64,000 nucleotides of DNA from Otis tarda (taxonomy: Eukaryota > Chordata > Aves > Otidiformes > Otididae), in the NCBI GenBank assembly GCA_026413225.1, contig CM048572.1, forward strand, positions 5,332,001 through 5,396,000, in the 5' to 3' direction. A program made the position numbers and the translations under genes. Under the pieces are notes generated by a model. It was given only the letters and a program-made list of their open reading frames with translations, searched no databases and was not told the origin of the DNA. Position 1 is the first letter of the stretch, and every line of letters starts with the position of its first letter. Below are positions 46,986-59,575 of the stretch, piece by piece.

Positions 46986-49900
46986 GTAACGCAGCGTGTA
47001 CGGCTGGGTATGCCTCTCTTCTCTCACACACACCTACCTACACAAACACAGACATTCGCCTGCTGACTCACCAGCTTCCCAGCGATCGGTGCTCCCCTTT
47101 GCTAGTTAAAACATGCAGCTGATATGCTCTCAACCCCATGGATTAACCCCTGTCTCCTTTATACGCCGTCACCTATGTCTTGGCAGCAGAAAATAGGCTC
47201 TGATTCGGGCCTGATGGGCACTCTTAGTGGTGATGCACGGAGACAGACCGATTTTTCTATGAGCTCACTTGACCCTGCAGGGTAAGAAGTGGAAATACTT
47301 GTTGTGTCGCAAATTGAGCAAACATGACATGGACAGTAAAAGAGAGAGACAAGGAGAGAAGGCACAGATAACTGTGAGGGCTCTGCTTATTCCCATGGAG
47401 CAGGAGGCTGGAATGGCACCAAGAAAGGGGAAGAGTCTCTCTTGCATCATCCAGAGCTGAGTTTATACCTGCAAAGCCAAACCTTTTGAAAAAAGACAGC
47501 TGGTAATCTAAAATAAAATAAGCTCCAGTCCTGTTGATTTCCTAATATTCAATTGTTAAAAAAACAGGATTTTAGCCCTCTGCACAGCACCTGGGTATGT
47601 TTTCATGATTTTTTTGTCTGCTTGGGGTTTGAAAGGAGGTGAAATATGTTTTTATTGTTGTTTCCCAGGCGAATACAGTTGCAAGACCCCCCAAAATCCA
47701 TTTTCCTAGTGCAAGAGAACCTGCAAAGTATGTTTGCAACACTTGCTGGGGATCGGAAGTGGCACAACAGCCTGCTATTGTTGCACAAAAGCAAGAGCAT
47801 ATCACTGAAAGAAATTACAGAGATAGGATTAGAACTTTAAAAATCTTTTGAGATAGAACCAAATCAAGCTCTATATCCTGTTTTACAGATATAATGTTAG
47901 ATTATGCTACTTCATTCTACAATGAACCTTGCTCTTGCATATAAGGCAGGGGTCTCAGTTCATTAATTCACAGTAGAAAGTCCAGAGCCCTTCAGTTTGC
48001 AGAAATGGAGTCTGTCCTTGTTCTGGATACGAACTCCGCCATCCTCTCTTCCTTCAGGGCTACAGACCATGTAGAATTTTGTCCCAATAAGCTTAAGTTT
48101 ACAAAAATGGGTCTTTTTTCATCTTGATGCCTCACCAAGAAGCAGTAGTTGGGAGTGATTTGAAGCTGCTTATATTCAAATCTCCCATTACCACACAGTT
48201 GCTCCATCATGAACTTCTCCTGTTTAATAACTGGTTTAACACAAAGGGAAGATGGTGCCATCTTGGTCTATTAGCCTGTCGCAAGTCTATAGCACTTCAG
48301 ACATCAGGATACGAGCAGCCCTAAGTTTTATTGGTAACCTTGGTGGTTTGACAGGGGAGAGAAGCTGCTGCCTTGGAAACGCCTCCATGAAAAGTTGGTT
48401 CCAGAGTTTGCTGCTGTGACCATCTTGCTTCAACACAGAGAGGAGATGTACAATTTCCCAGGGCTTAGGAGTGAGGATGGGAGAGGCTCCATTTCACAGA
48501 GTGTCCGCACTGGATTTTCCCTCTCCGTATTTCCTTTGTGCCGACATTCTTCACTAAGCAGCAGACCTTCTTGCTCTTTCTGGAGCACTGGGTGTTTACA
48601 CCTCTGGGAGATGCATTCAGCAGATAAAGGTTGCAATCCCACGTTGTGCAACAAGGCAGAGCTTGGCCTGACAAGCAGGGAGCAGGTTCACTGATACAGA
48701 CGGCTGGATCAAAGCATTTCTGTCCTCACCTGAAACTTCCCTCCATCGCTATCACTACAACCACACATGCATCCCTGCCCTATTGCTCTAGTGACTTAAA
48801 CTGAGAGTGCCAATTAATCTGAGCAGGTGGCTATTATAAGATAATCCACTCAACCTGGAAGGTTAAGTCTACTTTAAAGGGAATTGTTTGTCCGGACATG
48901 TAGCCATAGCTTCTACTGTGAGTTTTGCTACTCTGGTTTACGACAGGTTCCCAGAAGAAACACATTTTATTGGGAAAGGCACTTTTGGGGGAGTTTCTGA
49001 TGGTATACTTGCATTTACCTAGGACTGTTGGGGTATGAAAACACCACTGAAGAACCACACCTCTAACTACACTGGCTGTATTATCAATAGTTTGTAGATG
49101 AGACCTGGCCCAAAGAGAATTTACCAAACTTGCCAAGGCTTAAGCATGTTTTTTAACCCAAGTCTGCGAAAGGAAGGAAGTTAGGGCTTTGATTCACCAG
49201 CATCACATCAGTCAGACAGATGAGAGGCCTGGAAAGGCCTTACAGAATAATCTGGGTATTTCATTTCCATTGAACACCAATTTTCAACAGCCAGAGACGA
49301 AAGACATGGAAAAATATCTTAATGTAAACTGGCACGGGGGCCAGAGTACAAGCAGTTAACATTAATTATGTATTACCCAAGCACTATAGATAGCACAAAA
49401 CAGGAAGGGGAAAACCTCACAAAGCTATTAATAATGAACATAAAATTTTTAAACTCTATGAGGAATAATTTGCATAGCAATATAAACATGGTCTCTAACG
49501 CTGAAAAGTTGGAAACAGTACTCTGGTAAAAAAAACCACATTATTTTATATGTTTAAAACTATAGTTCTATTTATTTATTTATAAGCACATACTATGGTC
49601 TCTAATTCACAGGTTCCTGGCTCTGTGGAACAGAACCACTTTGCTGCTGCAGACGTTGCCATTTGCTGGGCGTACGCACTAACAAACCTGGAGCATTTGC
49701 TTTGTGGTGGTCTCAGCCAGACAGTGACTGCTAGCCATACTTACGCTTGTTTGAAGACATAGATGGGTTAAGAATGCCGTAATCTAGAAAACCTACTTTT
49801 TACTCTGTCCTTGTGATTTGATTCGCCTTTTGAGAAGTTGTTGCATTGAGTTGTATCTTATCAAAGGAGTCAGATCTCTGCCAGAGTCAGCTCTCAGCTT

Positions 49901-52900
49901 CTCAGTGAAATCAGGACATACTAGCAGTGGATTTCACCTACCCCATCTCCTTGAAGAGATCACGTAGTTGGTTCCAATGGAAGCTTGCTGGAATGACTCT
50001 AATCTTCAACACTTTGGTGGGGAGAAAGATTTATTCATTACATGTAGAGCCCACTTTGTGTAATGGTTCAGGGGCCACAGTATCTAAACATGGTGTATGG
50101 ATTTAAGACGTATCATCAGTTATCAGGGGCCAGCGATGTCCTGACCGAGCTGTGCTGGAGGTCTTTACCATGAGCAAGATGCTGGTTCTCTCGTTACCCT
50201 TATGACTAACCTCAGGCTGTTACATCTTATCACGGGAAAAAAGATGCCAACTTGCATTTATTCTAATCAGAGCAGTTTCAAAATGTTCAGAGCTACTTAA
50301 AACATGTAAAAACAAATGTCATTTGTTATACAATCTGCAGGGTTCAGCAGGCTGCTCTGGAACTGCTTAGGCTAATTTGGGAGACTGCGAGAGCAACACA
50401 AAGGATGGTGACATTTGTCAGACCCGGGAAACCACAGGGCCAGCTTATGTCCAGTGACTTCAGTGGAGAAACCACTTCCACTGAGCCTGAGAAGCTGACT
50501 GCTGGTAACCTGCACCTCAAGATGTGATAGAAATTTCCCTATAACACAGCAGGACAAAACAGTGAGCGGGTTAGCGCCCAGGGCTGGGATGGCATCGTCT
50601 CTCTCCTTGTCTGGAATTGGTACACAGCAGCCTTGCTCTGCTTCCACATCTCACCGGAGAGCGCACCTCGGAGTCTCGGCTCTGCCTGCTCAACTTGGCT
50701 GGGGCAGCTTCCCGCGGGCTGTGCTAAGCTCTTCCCGGCTGGAGGTCGCTTTTGCATATATCGCAGACACCTCTTGGTGGGTTGTGATTTGGTTTTCCAG
50801 AGAGGCCTCCTGGGAGTGTGTCTCAGGAACAGGGTACGGGGGAGGACGGGAAGGATGTGGTCGCATGCTTGATCAGAAAAGCAATAATGAAAAGTGGATA
50901 AAGAAGGGGAGAGAGCAGTGGGAGTTTTCTCATCAATCCTGGGTCCTGTTGGGCCAGCAGCCCCTCCGGTATGTTTAGGGATGCTGTGTGCCTTAACAGC
51001 CTCCATTTACTAATGCAGTAATGACCTGCTGGAGGAGGATTTGGCTGCTGTGCTAATTGCATTCCTCCACTGCACAATAACTTAACACGTTATTAAGATT
51101 CCACAGAAGAGGGTCAGGGAATTCATCTCTCTCCAGTGCTCTCCTGACCCCAGCACCTTCAGAAACACGCACACAGTCCTTTTCCCAAATCCGAATGGAT
51201 GTTTCCAAAACCTGGAAAAGAAATATTCCATCGTTTGTAACACTGGTGTAGTTAGAAATTTTTCTTCATATTGGACATTTTACACCTAATTGTGAATAGC
51301 TGCAGGCTCCAGCTCTCCTGCTTTACACAAAAAGGCTCAGACATGGACTCGTGGAGTGAGATGGCCACAACTTCAGGTGGTGCAAGTCATATGTGTTGGA
51401 GATACGGCCTCCTTCACCACAGCTCAGGTTTTCACAAGCTCACTCAGCTCTGAGGAATGGAGAAAAGAACAGTAGAGAGATGTTTTTTCTTTGGGATTTT
51501 TGGTTTGGTTTATGGTTGGCTATTGCACAATCTGACCCAATATGTTCCTCACTGGAAAAAAAGACTGTCAGAAAATAATGTAAGGAGGCAATGTTCATCC
51601 CTGTGTGCATATTTATAGCTGCTAGTTGGCCAAAACAATACAGGCCTTGACTCAAAGCAAAGTGGAAGACTGAAACCCTTTGAGAACTGGCAAAAACAAC
51701 AGGCAGGGGGATGGGAGGGTGGGAATACAAGGGTAGCTGAACCAATTTGGGTTGCATGGCAAATAAGAGAGCATGGTGGAGGTGAATGCAATCCGCAGAG
51801 CCTCGGGGACAGCTCTCCACCTGGTTTGCTGGTGCACGATGGGGACCTGAGAGACCTCCTCACTGCACTTTTCATGTATCCCCACGGTAATGGCAAGCAA
51901 GTGGCTCATCCTGCAACCTGGCATCAACGGTGCTGTGGATTACCCATCACCAATTTTTCATCCTCTCCCTTTCCTCTCTGCCAAAGGATGAGGCCAAATT
52001 GCACCTTCTTCAGAGGCAGTGTCCCTCTTGGATGGCAGTCTTTGTGAGCAGGCTGGATCCACCACACTGTAAAAACCATCTGCTTGTCTCTGAGCATGAG
52101 TCTGCGAGGCTGGGGCACTGCCCCGACTCACCAGTGAGGCAGGGACGAGCTCTGCTCCTCCTAATGCCTGCCCTCAGTCCTGCCCACCCCTGCCTCATCT
52201 CCCCTGCTCACTCCAGTCCACGTACCTTCAGCCGGATCATACGCCTGTGGCAGCTTTCCTATTAATGTCTGTCAGCATCCTGCAGTTTCTTCCTTCGGAA
52301 ATCTTCGTAAAAGTCTCCTCTGTACTACACCATGCTCAGGCTGTAACGATTTTATCAGCTTGCGCTAGATCTAGTTAGCATCCTGTCACTTTTAGACTGT
52401 TGGATTTGGAGGGGGAAGAGATTGCTTATTCCGTTGACTCTTGTCAGGACAATGTGTATGCTCAGCTCACTAAGTAAATTAATGATAGTAATAGCTATAA
52501 ATAATAATTATAAATGAAAATGTGTGCAAGGTTAAAATTCACTTGATAGAAGCTTTCTTCTGGCTCTGACTGTTTGCAACAACAATTTCTTTTATAATCC
52601 AGCCTCTTCTGCTTTTTCTTTATTTGTATGTATTCTTACATATCTACGTAAAATAGCAAATAGGAGGTGGCAGGTTAAGTTTATTTCTACTGCTAAAGTA
52701 CCACGAAGCTTCACCGAGGCACTCAGCTGGGACAAATGGAGTATGGTGAACTAACCTGAAAGCCCAGAGCACCTCCCTGACCATCCTCCAAACGCCTCGC
52801 TCATTCAGATGCCCCAGTCCCAGCCCACCAACGCCCTCCCCTCCCTTCCCAGCAAGGTCACGCCAGCCTCGGTGGCTGAGTCATCCCATGGGATGCATCC

Positions 52901-55345
52901 AGCCTGGTGCACAGCAGCTCTCGGAAAGGGTTAGTGCTGTCATAAATAAGGGGCTTTCAGGTCATCAAAGTGAAGTCAAACTTCTTTTTTATTACTATTT
53001 ATTAAAAAAAAACCTACAAGTGTTCAGGTTTTTTTTTTTCCTTCCCTGCTGCTAGGATCGGACTGGTTTGAACGCCGCAAGTTCTCTGCTCTAGCATGAT
53101 CGTGCTCAGGTGCAGAACAAGTTGGTTTTGGATTTTCCCCAAATAAGCTCATTAACGTATTAGTCACAAACAGACTTCAAGGACACTTGACCTCAGTGTT
53201 TCTGCTTTCCTCTCTGATCATCTTCCAGCTTCTGCTTCAGCAACAGAAAACTACAAAGAAAAGAAACGGCAGAGTCGACGAAACGAGGGAAAGCCAAAGA
53301 TTAGGGCTGCGGTCGGCTCGGCAAAGCCCAGCCTGTGTGCCCTGCTCCCCATAACTATTTCCAGGTTACTCCCATGATGTAAATCCAGGTAGTTACATCA
53401 GGAAGGATTTTGATCCTTCAGCTGGATAGATTTTTTTAGATCATCTCTCTTTGCACATGGTTTTTAAAAGTTGTTTTTAAAAGCAAAGCAAAGGCATCTT
53501 AAATGATCAGTATTTTAGGGAATGATAAGGAAGACAAATGAGAAAAGTCTGAGAAGCAGATAGGGTAAACAGGAAAGAAGGACATACAGAAAAAAAAAAA
53601 AAAGCAGCGGACAATATAGGAGAAAATAGAGTGACTACTGAGCTGAAATTTTTTAACAAAGAGCTTTTCTTCTGACTTCCCAGCTCTGCCATTCCCCAAT
53701 TGCATTAAAGCGGTTGGCAAGAGGAATAATATTTTTAGATGAAATATACTGGCAGAACAACAGGAACTGCAGCCCCTTTACTGTTCTGCTGGAAATTTCT
53801 GCTGCTGTTTCTGGTAAATATGGCTGGTGGCAGGACCTGGCTTGTAGCTTTAACCACATGTGGGAAGTTCATGGGGCAAAGATGCCAAGTCTAAAATTAA
53901 CCCCCTTGAAAAAAAGATTTTTTTAAAAGTGCCTGGGGCAGAGTGAGAGTGTTTAGGTCGTTATTTTTAGTCTTTCATTATATTAAGACATGTAGAGATT
54001 TGGATTAATTAAGGATAAAAAAAAATCTCAACGTTTTCTGGACTGAAATGAATAAAGCATTTGCATGAAATACTGTAGCTTTAAATCCTTAGACTGGAAC
54101 CAAGTAAGAGACAGAGCACTAAGGGCGAAGGCTCTCTGAAGCTCCCAGTACCACTTTGGAGCACAGATCTAAGGTGTCCTCAGGTTTTACTATGGGCAGT
54201 ACATTTCTCTGAGCTCCATTACTGGCACCCTGCTGATTTTTGCAAAGACCCCAGAAAAAAAAACAAGTATGTGTCACCCTTGGGCTTATGGAGAAGAATT
54301 CAAGAACGTAACATGAAAGGGTCAACAGCACCAAAACATGTTGGTGTTTCCTTATTTTTATGCATTTATTATTTTTTCTTTCCAAATTTTTGAACACATA
54401 TTCTGATTTCAGGGCAATTTAACCCTTGAATTTTCAACCTAAGGGTATAATGTCACAGTTGATGCTGGATACATTGTTAAACATTTTGAAATAGCTTTAT
54501 TAATATCACCAGTATCACCAGCGAATCAAGGCCAGTCTCAGAATAACCACTGCTCCATCTCTCACCTCATGCAAAGTAGGGGGATTAATCTCTTCTTTGG
54601 AAATAAGATGTCTTTATCTAGACTTCATGCTTGGCCGAGTTTTATATTCCTTGCTTTGGGAGACAGACTGTTGTCTCAGCTCCTAAATGTTTTGTTGCTT
54701 TTCCTGCTCTGTCCTTTGAAACAAAAATGTTATGGGAACAGCTGTGGTAAAGTAGAGGTCTGTGTTAATAAGGGAATGCTACAGGGCTAGTTAAGTACCT
54801 TGTATTGCAAGGATGTGTTGACATGGACCTACTGAGAAATCAGTATTTATCAGTTCCTTCATGAAGTCCCATCTTTAGAAATTATCAAAAATAGACAATT
54901 ATGCATCTCTGCATATATTCTACCATTTCTTTAATGTCTCAGTCTTCCGTCTTACTCACCTTGTGGCTTTTCAAGCTTTATTTAAAATAACTATGTCAAT
55001 TTGCAAGTACTTTTTTTCTTTTTTTTAATTAATAAGCCCCTCCTAAACCTTTTCTTCTGTCAGCAGATATGGACACTACTGTACAAAGTACTATATATAA
55101 ATCTTATTAGAAACAGCCCCTGCTCAAAAAAAAAATTATGGACCATATTAATAACAAAATAATATCATTATTTTTGCCAGTTTTCAGAGATGTCAGTTCA
55201 GGCACAAATATTTCCCAAAAGCTCCGTGAGAAACTCATACAGCTCACAGTCTGAGTGTAGGTCTCCGACATATATCCTTGCTCAAACTTCAACTCCTCTT
55301 GGCTCGTAGTGGACTTGGGTGAAGAAGGATGGAACAAAAACCAAA
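46986..55345. other. Unique noncoding stretch, mostly featureless
   Basis: About 8.4 kb. An acceptor-like pyrimidine tract with AG at 47667-47668 opens into a 60-codon frame ending at 47851, with no recognised product. GC-richer, stop-poor sections at about 50560-51000, 51780-52230 and 52760-52930 produce long overlapping frames on both strands. T- and A-runs occur at 53031-53040 and 53590-53603. No repeat family or RNA gene that I can support. Confidence 0.45.
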
Positions 55346-55412
55346 AGAATCATAGATTCGTGGAATGGTTTGGGTTGGAAGGGACCCTTAAAGGTCCTCT
55401 AGTCCACCTAGG
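55346..55412 (-). mobile_element. CR1 LINE 3' end, severely 5'-truncated
   Basis: The plus strand reads GAATCATAGATTCGTGGAAT, then GGTTTGGGTTGGAAGGGACC and a CTTAAAGGTCCTCTAGTCCA block, which is the reverse complement of the avian CR1 3' terminus, with terminal octamer-like repeats at 55347-55362. Only about 65 bases of the element are recognisable. It is much less diverged than the other CR1 pieces here, so it is probably the youngest insertion in the window. Confidence 0.92.
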
Positions 55413-56767
55413 ACAGACAATATGGGAATCCTGTGTAGGGCACGTCCATTTTTTCAATGGAAACATGAGAGAAATAATCTCTTTCTTGGATTGGGCGTTC
55501 CTGTTGTCATTCAGTAAGAAAAAAAACATCTAAGTGGAGAATTCCTGCAGTAAGACAATGGTGATCAATAATGAATTCTCAGTTGTGGCTGGAAAAGGTT
55601 TCTGAGCTATTGCAGACAGGACAAAAGTGTATGCATTACCATTACCAAAAGCAAAGTTTCAGACCTGAAGGCTAAAATGAAAAAAAGCAAGCTTTCAATT
55701 AGCTTCTCAAAGTGCTTGCAGTTCTCAGGTCAGGGCAGATGAAAAGATAAATATTGAACAAAGAAGGCTGTTCTGTATCTGAAGCGTCTTAGTGAATACA
55801 AAAAGTTATACAACATATTCGAGGAGTGCTTTTGCCTCATATCAACTGTTCCTTTCTCCAAGCCAGTGAGGAGATCACGGCCCCTCACAGGTGATCAATT
55901 CTTAAGAGTGATATTGAATGATTTATTGCACACCCAGAGGCAAGTTGGAGTTTCCCCTTGATCTCCAGAAAATCAACATTGTCACTGATATAAGAGGGAA
56001 AATGTCTCGTAAAAAAAATCCATAGTTGTCTGAGAAAAGAGAAAAAAATATCCATGACTAGATGTTTTTATGACTCTTGCTACTGACCTGTGTGACATGG
56101 CAAGTCAAAGAAGTCCTCGTGGGTGCTTCCCTCCTCCTGTCTGCTAAAGGTTGGCAAACCCTTTCTTCACTGTTGTGAGAAATGCAGAGGCACTGCAAGT
56201 GTTAATTTTGGTCACAATAGTATTTAGCAATGTGGCTGCTTCTTAATTGTCAGTATTATCATCACCTATGGTCCCAGCTTGACTACTTAGGGAAAAAAAA
56301 AAAACAAAACCCAAACCTGATTGCTGAGAAAGTTGCTGTTGATAAACAGAATGACCAAGATTTTTCAGAGTCTGAATAAGACATCTGCATCTTCCCCAAA
56401 GATTATTCGCTTTCTGTCTGCATCTGGCAGTGCAACAAACTCAAGAAGAATGTATAGGGGGAAAAAAAAGTGCTTGTAAGTTGTATTTGAGGCTGACTTT
56501 GTAAGGGTAGAGAGGGATTGCTGTAAGCAGCCCCAGTTACTGCAGGTTCTGGGGGTTTAAGGAATCCCTTAGGTTTTGCGTTAGTAAATTATTTGGGAAA
56601 AAAAAATTATTAATCTTCTTCTATTACATGAATTAAATAAGCAGGCTTGCAATTTATCTGTGGTGTATTCTGATTTAGTGTTACAAACACTTAAATATTG
56701 CATAATGGAGTCATACCAGTTCAAACAAGAGAATCAGATTTTTGTGGATCTGAGCCAAAAACTCAGT
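55413..56767. other. Unique noncoding stretch, nothing recognised
   Basis: AT-rich, with A-runs at 56290-56303 and 56598-56606. No gene or repeat recognised. Confidence 0.5.
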
Positions 56768-56815
56768 GACATCAACAGGGAAGTTTTCTACTGATTTCAG
56801 TGAGCTGCAGCTAAG
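56768..56815. repeat. Old sauropsid interspersed repeat scrap
   Basis: GACATCAACAGGGAAGTTTT, then CTACTGATTTCAGTGAGCTGC, tracks 'gaagtcaatgggaagttttgccattgacttcagtgggagctgc' closely. This is the best preserved member of that pattern in the window. Confidence 0.45.
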
Positions 56816-59454
56816 ACTCCATAAGTATAGGAAAGCTTTTTTATGGCTGGTCCTGCAAAAGCAATGAAACTTAGGATAACTCTGGTTTGTTTCTCATGCA
56901 CACTCACGAGCTAAATTGTGATTCCTACCAGCCAGAAAGAGCATGGCTCCATTTCTAGATCCCTGACTTTTTGCAGGGCAGTTACAAAAACTCTTTAAAA
57001 CTGATTTGGGCTTGAGATCTACAGACACAAATGCAATACCAAACCCTGTAACTCTCTGTGTAACTTTTTAAACTTGCAGCCGTTGTTAATTCCTTCCTAA
57101 TGACCAAAGACACAAAACCAGTATTTTTCCTTAATGTACTCAAAGCTTCAAAAGACATCCAGAGTACAAACAATTGATGGCACTAAGATGCCATGAGCTG
57201 AAACCTTGAAGCTGTGGGAGTCTGGCTACTGACTTCATTGGGCTAGAATTTTGCCCAAAGATGATTAATTACCACAACTTTCAATCTCCATAAATGCTAT
57301 TTTGTAATGTTGAATTGTCTAAGCCAGGTCTTACAAATGAAGTAAGTAGAACAAAAATTACAGAAACTGGAAACAGAAGTGGTGGGAGAGAAGGCAATAG
57401 TAACACTTTAACCATTATGTTTTTAGGGGCAACCCTCTGAGACCTGGTATCTACATAATAGTCTCGCATCCATTGACAGTACAATTTTACCAATAGCACT
57501 CAAAAAAAGAAGATTTTCTTCATTTTCTTTATGCAGCAAAGTGTCCCAATCACAGCTACATCCAAGGTATGACACATTGACCACAAGAAGAGAAAGAATG
57601 ACTCTGCACTTTCCTCTCATGCCCAGCCCCTTCCTTTTCTCTCTCAATGTAACCATTTCATTTTGTAAGAATTGAAAATGAAATCTCACATTGCATTCAC
57701 AGTTAAGGCCCTTCGATGTGTATGTGCAAGACACTTCCCTGTGCGTGGGTGCATGGAGAGGTAGATCAGAAAATGTCAGCTTCTCTTCCTTTTACTTGTT
57801 GTCTTTTACTCTTTTTATTTTCTTCTTTTGGTTTTATGCTTTGCATGTGAATCTTTCATGTTTTGCTCCAAAGAGTGAGAGTGAAAAAGAGAAAAAGAGA
57901 AGGACATTGAGATCACCTTTAAAATACCTCAAGATGAGCAACAAATAAAACCCTCAAAAAAAAGAAAAAAAAAAAGAGAAAACAACACAAACCAACTCAC
58001 AGCTTCATGAGGTGCCTAGGCTGCAAACTGGACCTCCAGTGTCCGCTGCTGAGTCCACTTGTCCTTCTCACAACAGAAAGAGAATATTTTTTACAATGAA
58101 CAAACCCAATCTGGTTGCTTAAATCTAAGCCAGCACTGTTGGGCTATTTAAATCTCAATAAAGTCAACAGAAACCTTTTTTTTAAAGCAACCTTCTTCCT
58201 GGCTTTCCAAGCCATGCCTTGGCTGCACTAAGCTCATTTTATTTCCCCCCTTTTCACCCAGTCTCATCTAGATTTGGGTTGCATGTTAGAGTCTCCTGCA
58301 TGAGAAGCCCAGGTTCTCCTTTTTTCTCTGCAGTAGGAGCCTGTTCTTTAATCTTCCTATTTTATAAAGAAAAAAAATTAACTCTTATTTCTATGTGTTG
58401 CTTTACCCAGCGTGATGCCATGGACAAAAAAGCAGCCTGTGTAATCGCAGTTGGATATGAACCGCACCCAAATGACTTCATATATTTTGGCACCATGAGG
58501 AGTCTAAGTAAGGATCAAGACCCTGACTCTCTTTTCAAGGGGCTGTACTAGCACAAAACAAAAGACAATCTTTGCCTTCAAAGGCTCATGGAAATAGCAA
58601 GCAATAATATCTGCATATATTTTGAAGTAATATTCCCTCCGCTGGGCCATTCCAAGCAACTTCACATGAAAAGAACAGTGATGAACCTCTGAAAAGAATG
58701 AGGACTAAACTTCTGTATCAGAGACAACCTGCAAGGAGAACACCCCAAAGCATATCCCAGGGCCTGATGGCAATTATTCTCTTTCAGACCCTGGTACAAG
58801 TCAGTATGCAGAATATAGGGGAAGGGGGTTGACAACAATAATTGATCAGAAATGAAAAAAAAGGTTGACTCAAGAGGCTACATGATTAATTTTCAGGGTC
58901 CAAAAATGCCATTAAAAGCTGCAAATTATATGAAAATTTGAAGTGAATTTTAAACAGGTATATGTTTCATGACTCAAAGGCACTTTAGCCCTATCGCCTG
59001 CAGCTTAGAGACATCTATCTGGCTTTCTTCCGTCAATCGATACCATTAAAGCCCTAAAAAAAATCCTTTCTCCATATAGTTATAAAATATCAATTACATA
59101 CATTTTCATTAGCTGAATGCAGTGATCAGGGCTGATACGTTGGTTGTTTGTTTCTCAGCAAGACATTGTTGGCACCTTCCCAGTCACAGTCTTATCCAGT
59201 GGGAGCATCCTCTAATCACGCTGATGGGGACCCTTACTTGGCACTGTGCTTACCCACCAGCCGTCTGCCTACAACTGTATCGCAAGCTGTCAATCACAGA
59301 GCACACAATGAGGGTGCTGGGCTTCGGTTTCTCCTGCCCGTCACCCCTAGAGTGCATTAACCACTGGTTCCTACAGAGCATACTCCGCTACAGGATTTAA
59401 AAGCTCCAAGCAGACATTAATGAGTTATGCTAAACTCACTGACACTCTGGAAAG
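56816..59454. other. Unique noncoding stretch, nothing recognised
   Basis: Contains purine-rich A/G runs at about 57875-57905 and 57955-57985. A plus-strand frame at 58219-58551 (110 codons) has no recognised domain. No repeat family beyond simple sequence. Confidence 0.5.
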
Positions 59455-59575
59455 TACTTTCGCCTCTGTTTTACTGATGTAGACGTTTAGATAGAGGGAA
59501 GATAAGTCACTTGCCTGAGGGCATGCACTGACTGACTACCAAAGACCAAATTAAACTCTGACATTTCTTGGCCCT
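59455..59575 (-). repeat. MIR-type SINE remnant, antisense
   Basis: CCTCTGTTTTACTGATGTAG (59463-59482), AGATAAGTCACTTGCCTGAG (59500-59519) and a later AAACTCTGACATTTC follow the reverse-complement MIR core 'cccattttacagatgaggaaac...aagtgacttgcccaaggtca...'. Old and partial. Confidence 0.7.

Noticed and set aside
47992-48261. 89-codon minus frame with protein-like composition
   Set aside because: Reads plausibly but matches no family I know and has no supporting splice context.
50539-51006. Long frames on both strands (155 codons minus, 138 codons plus)
   Set aside because: They overlap each other in a GC-richer, stop-poor patch and neither product resembles a known protein, so they are best explained by composition.
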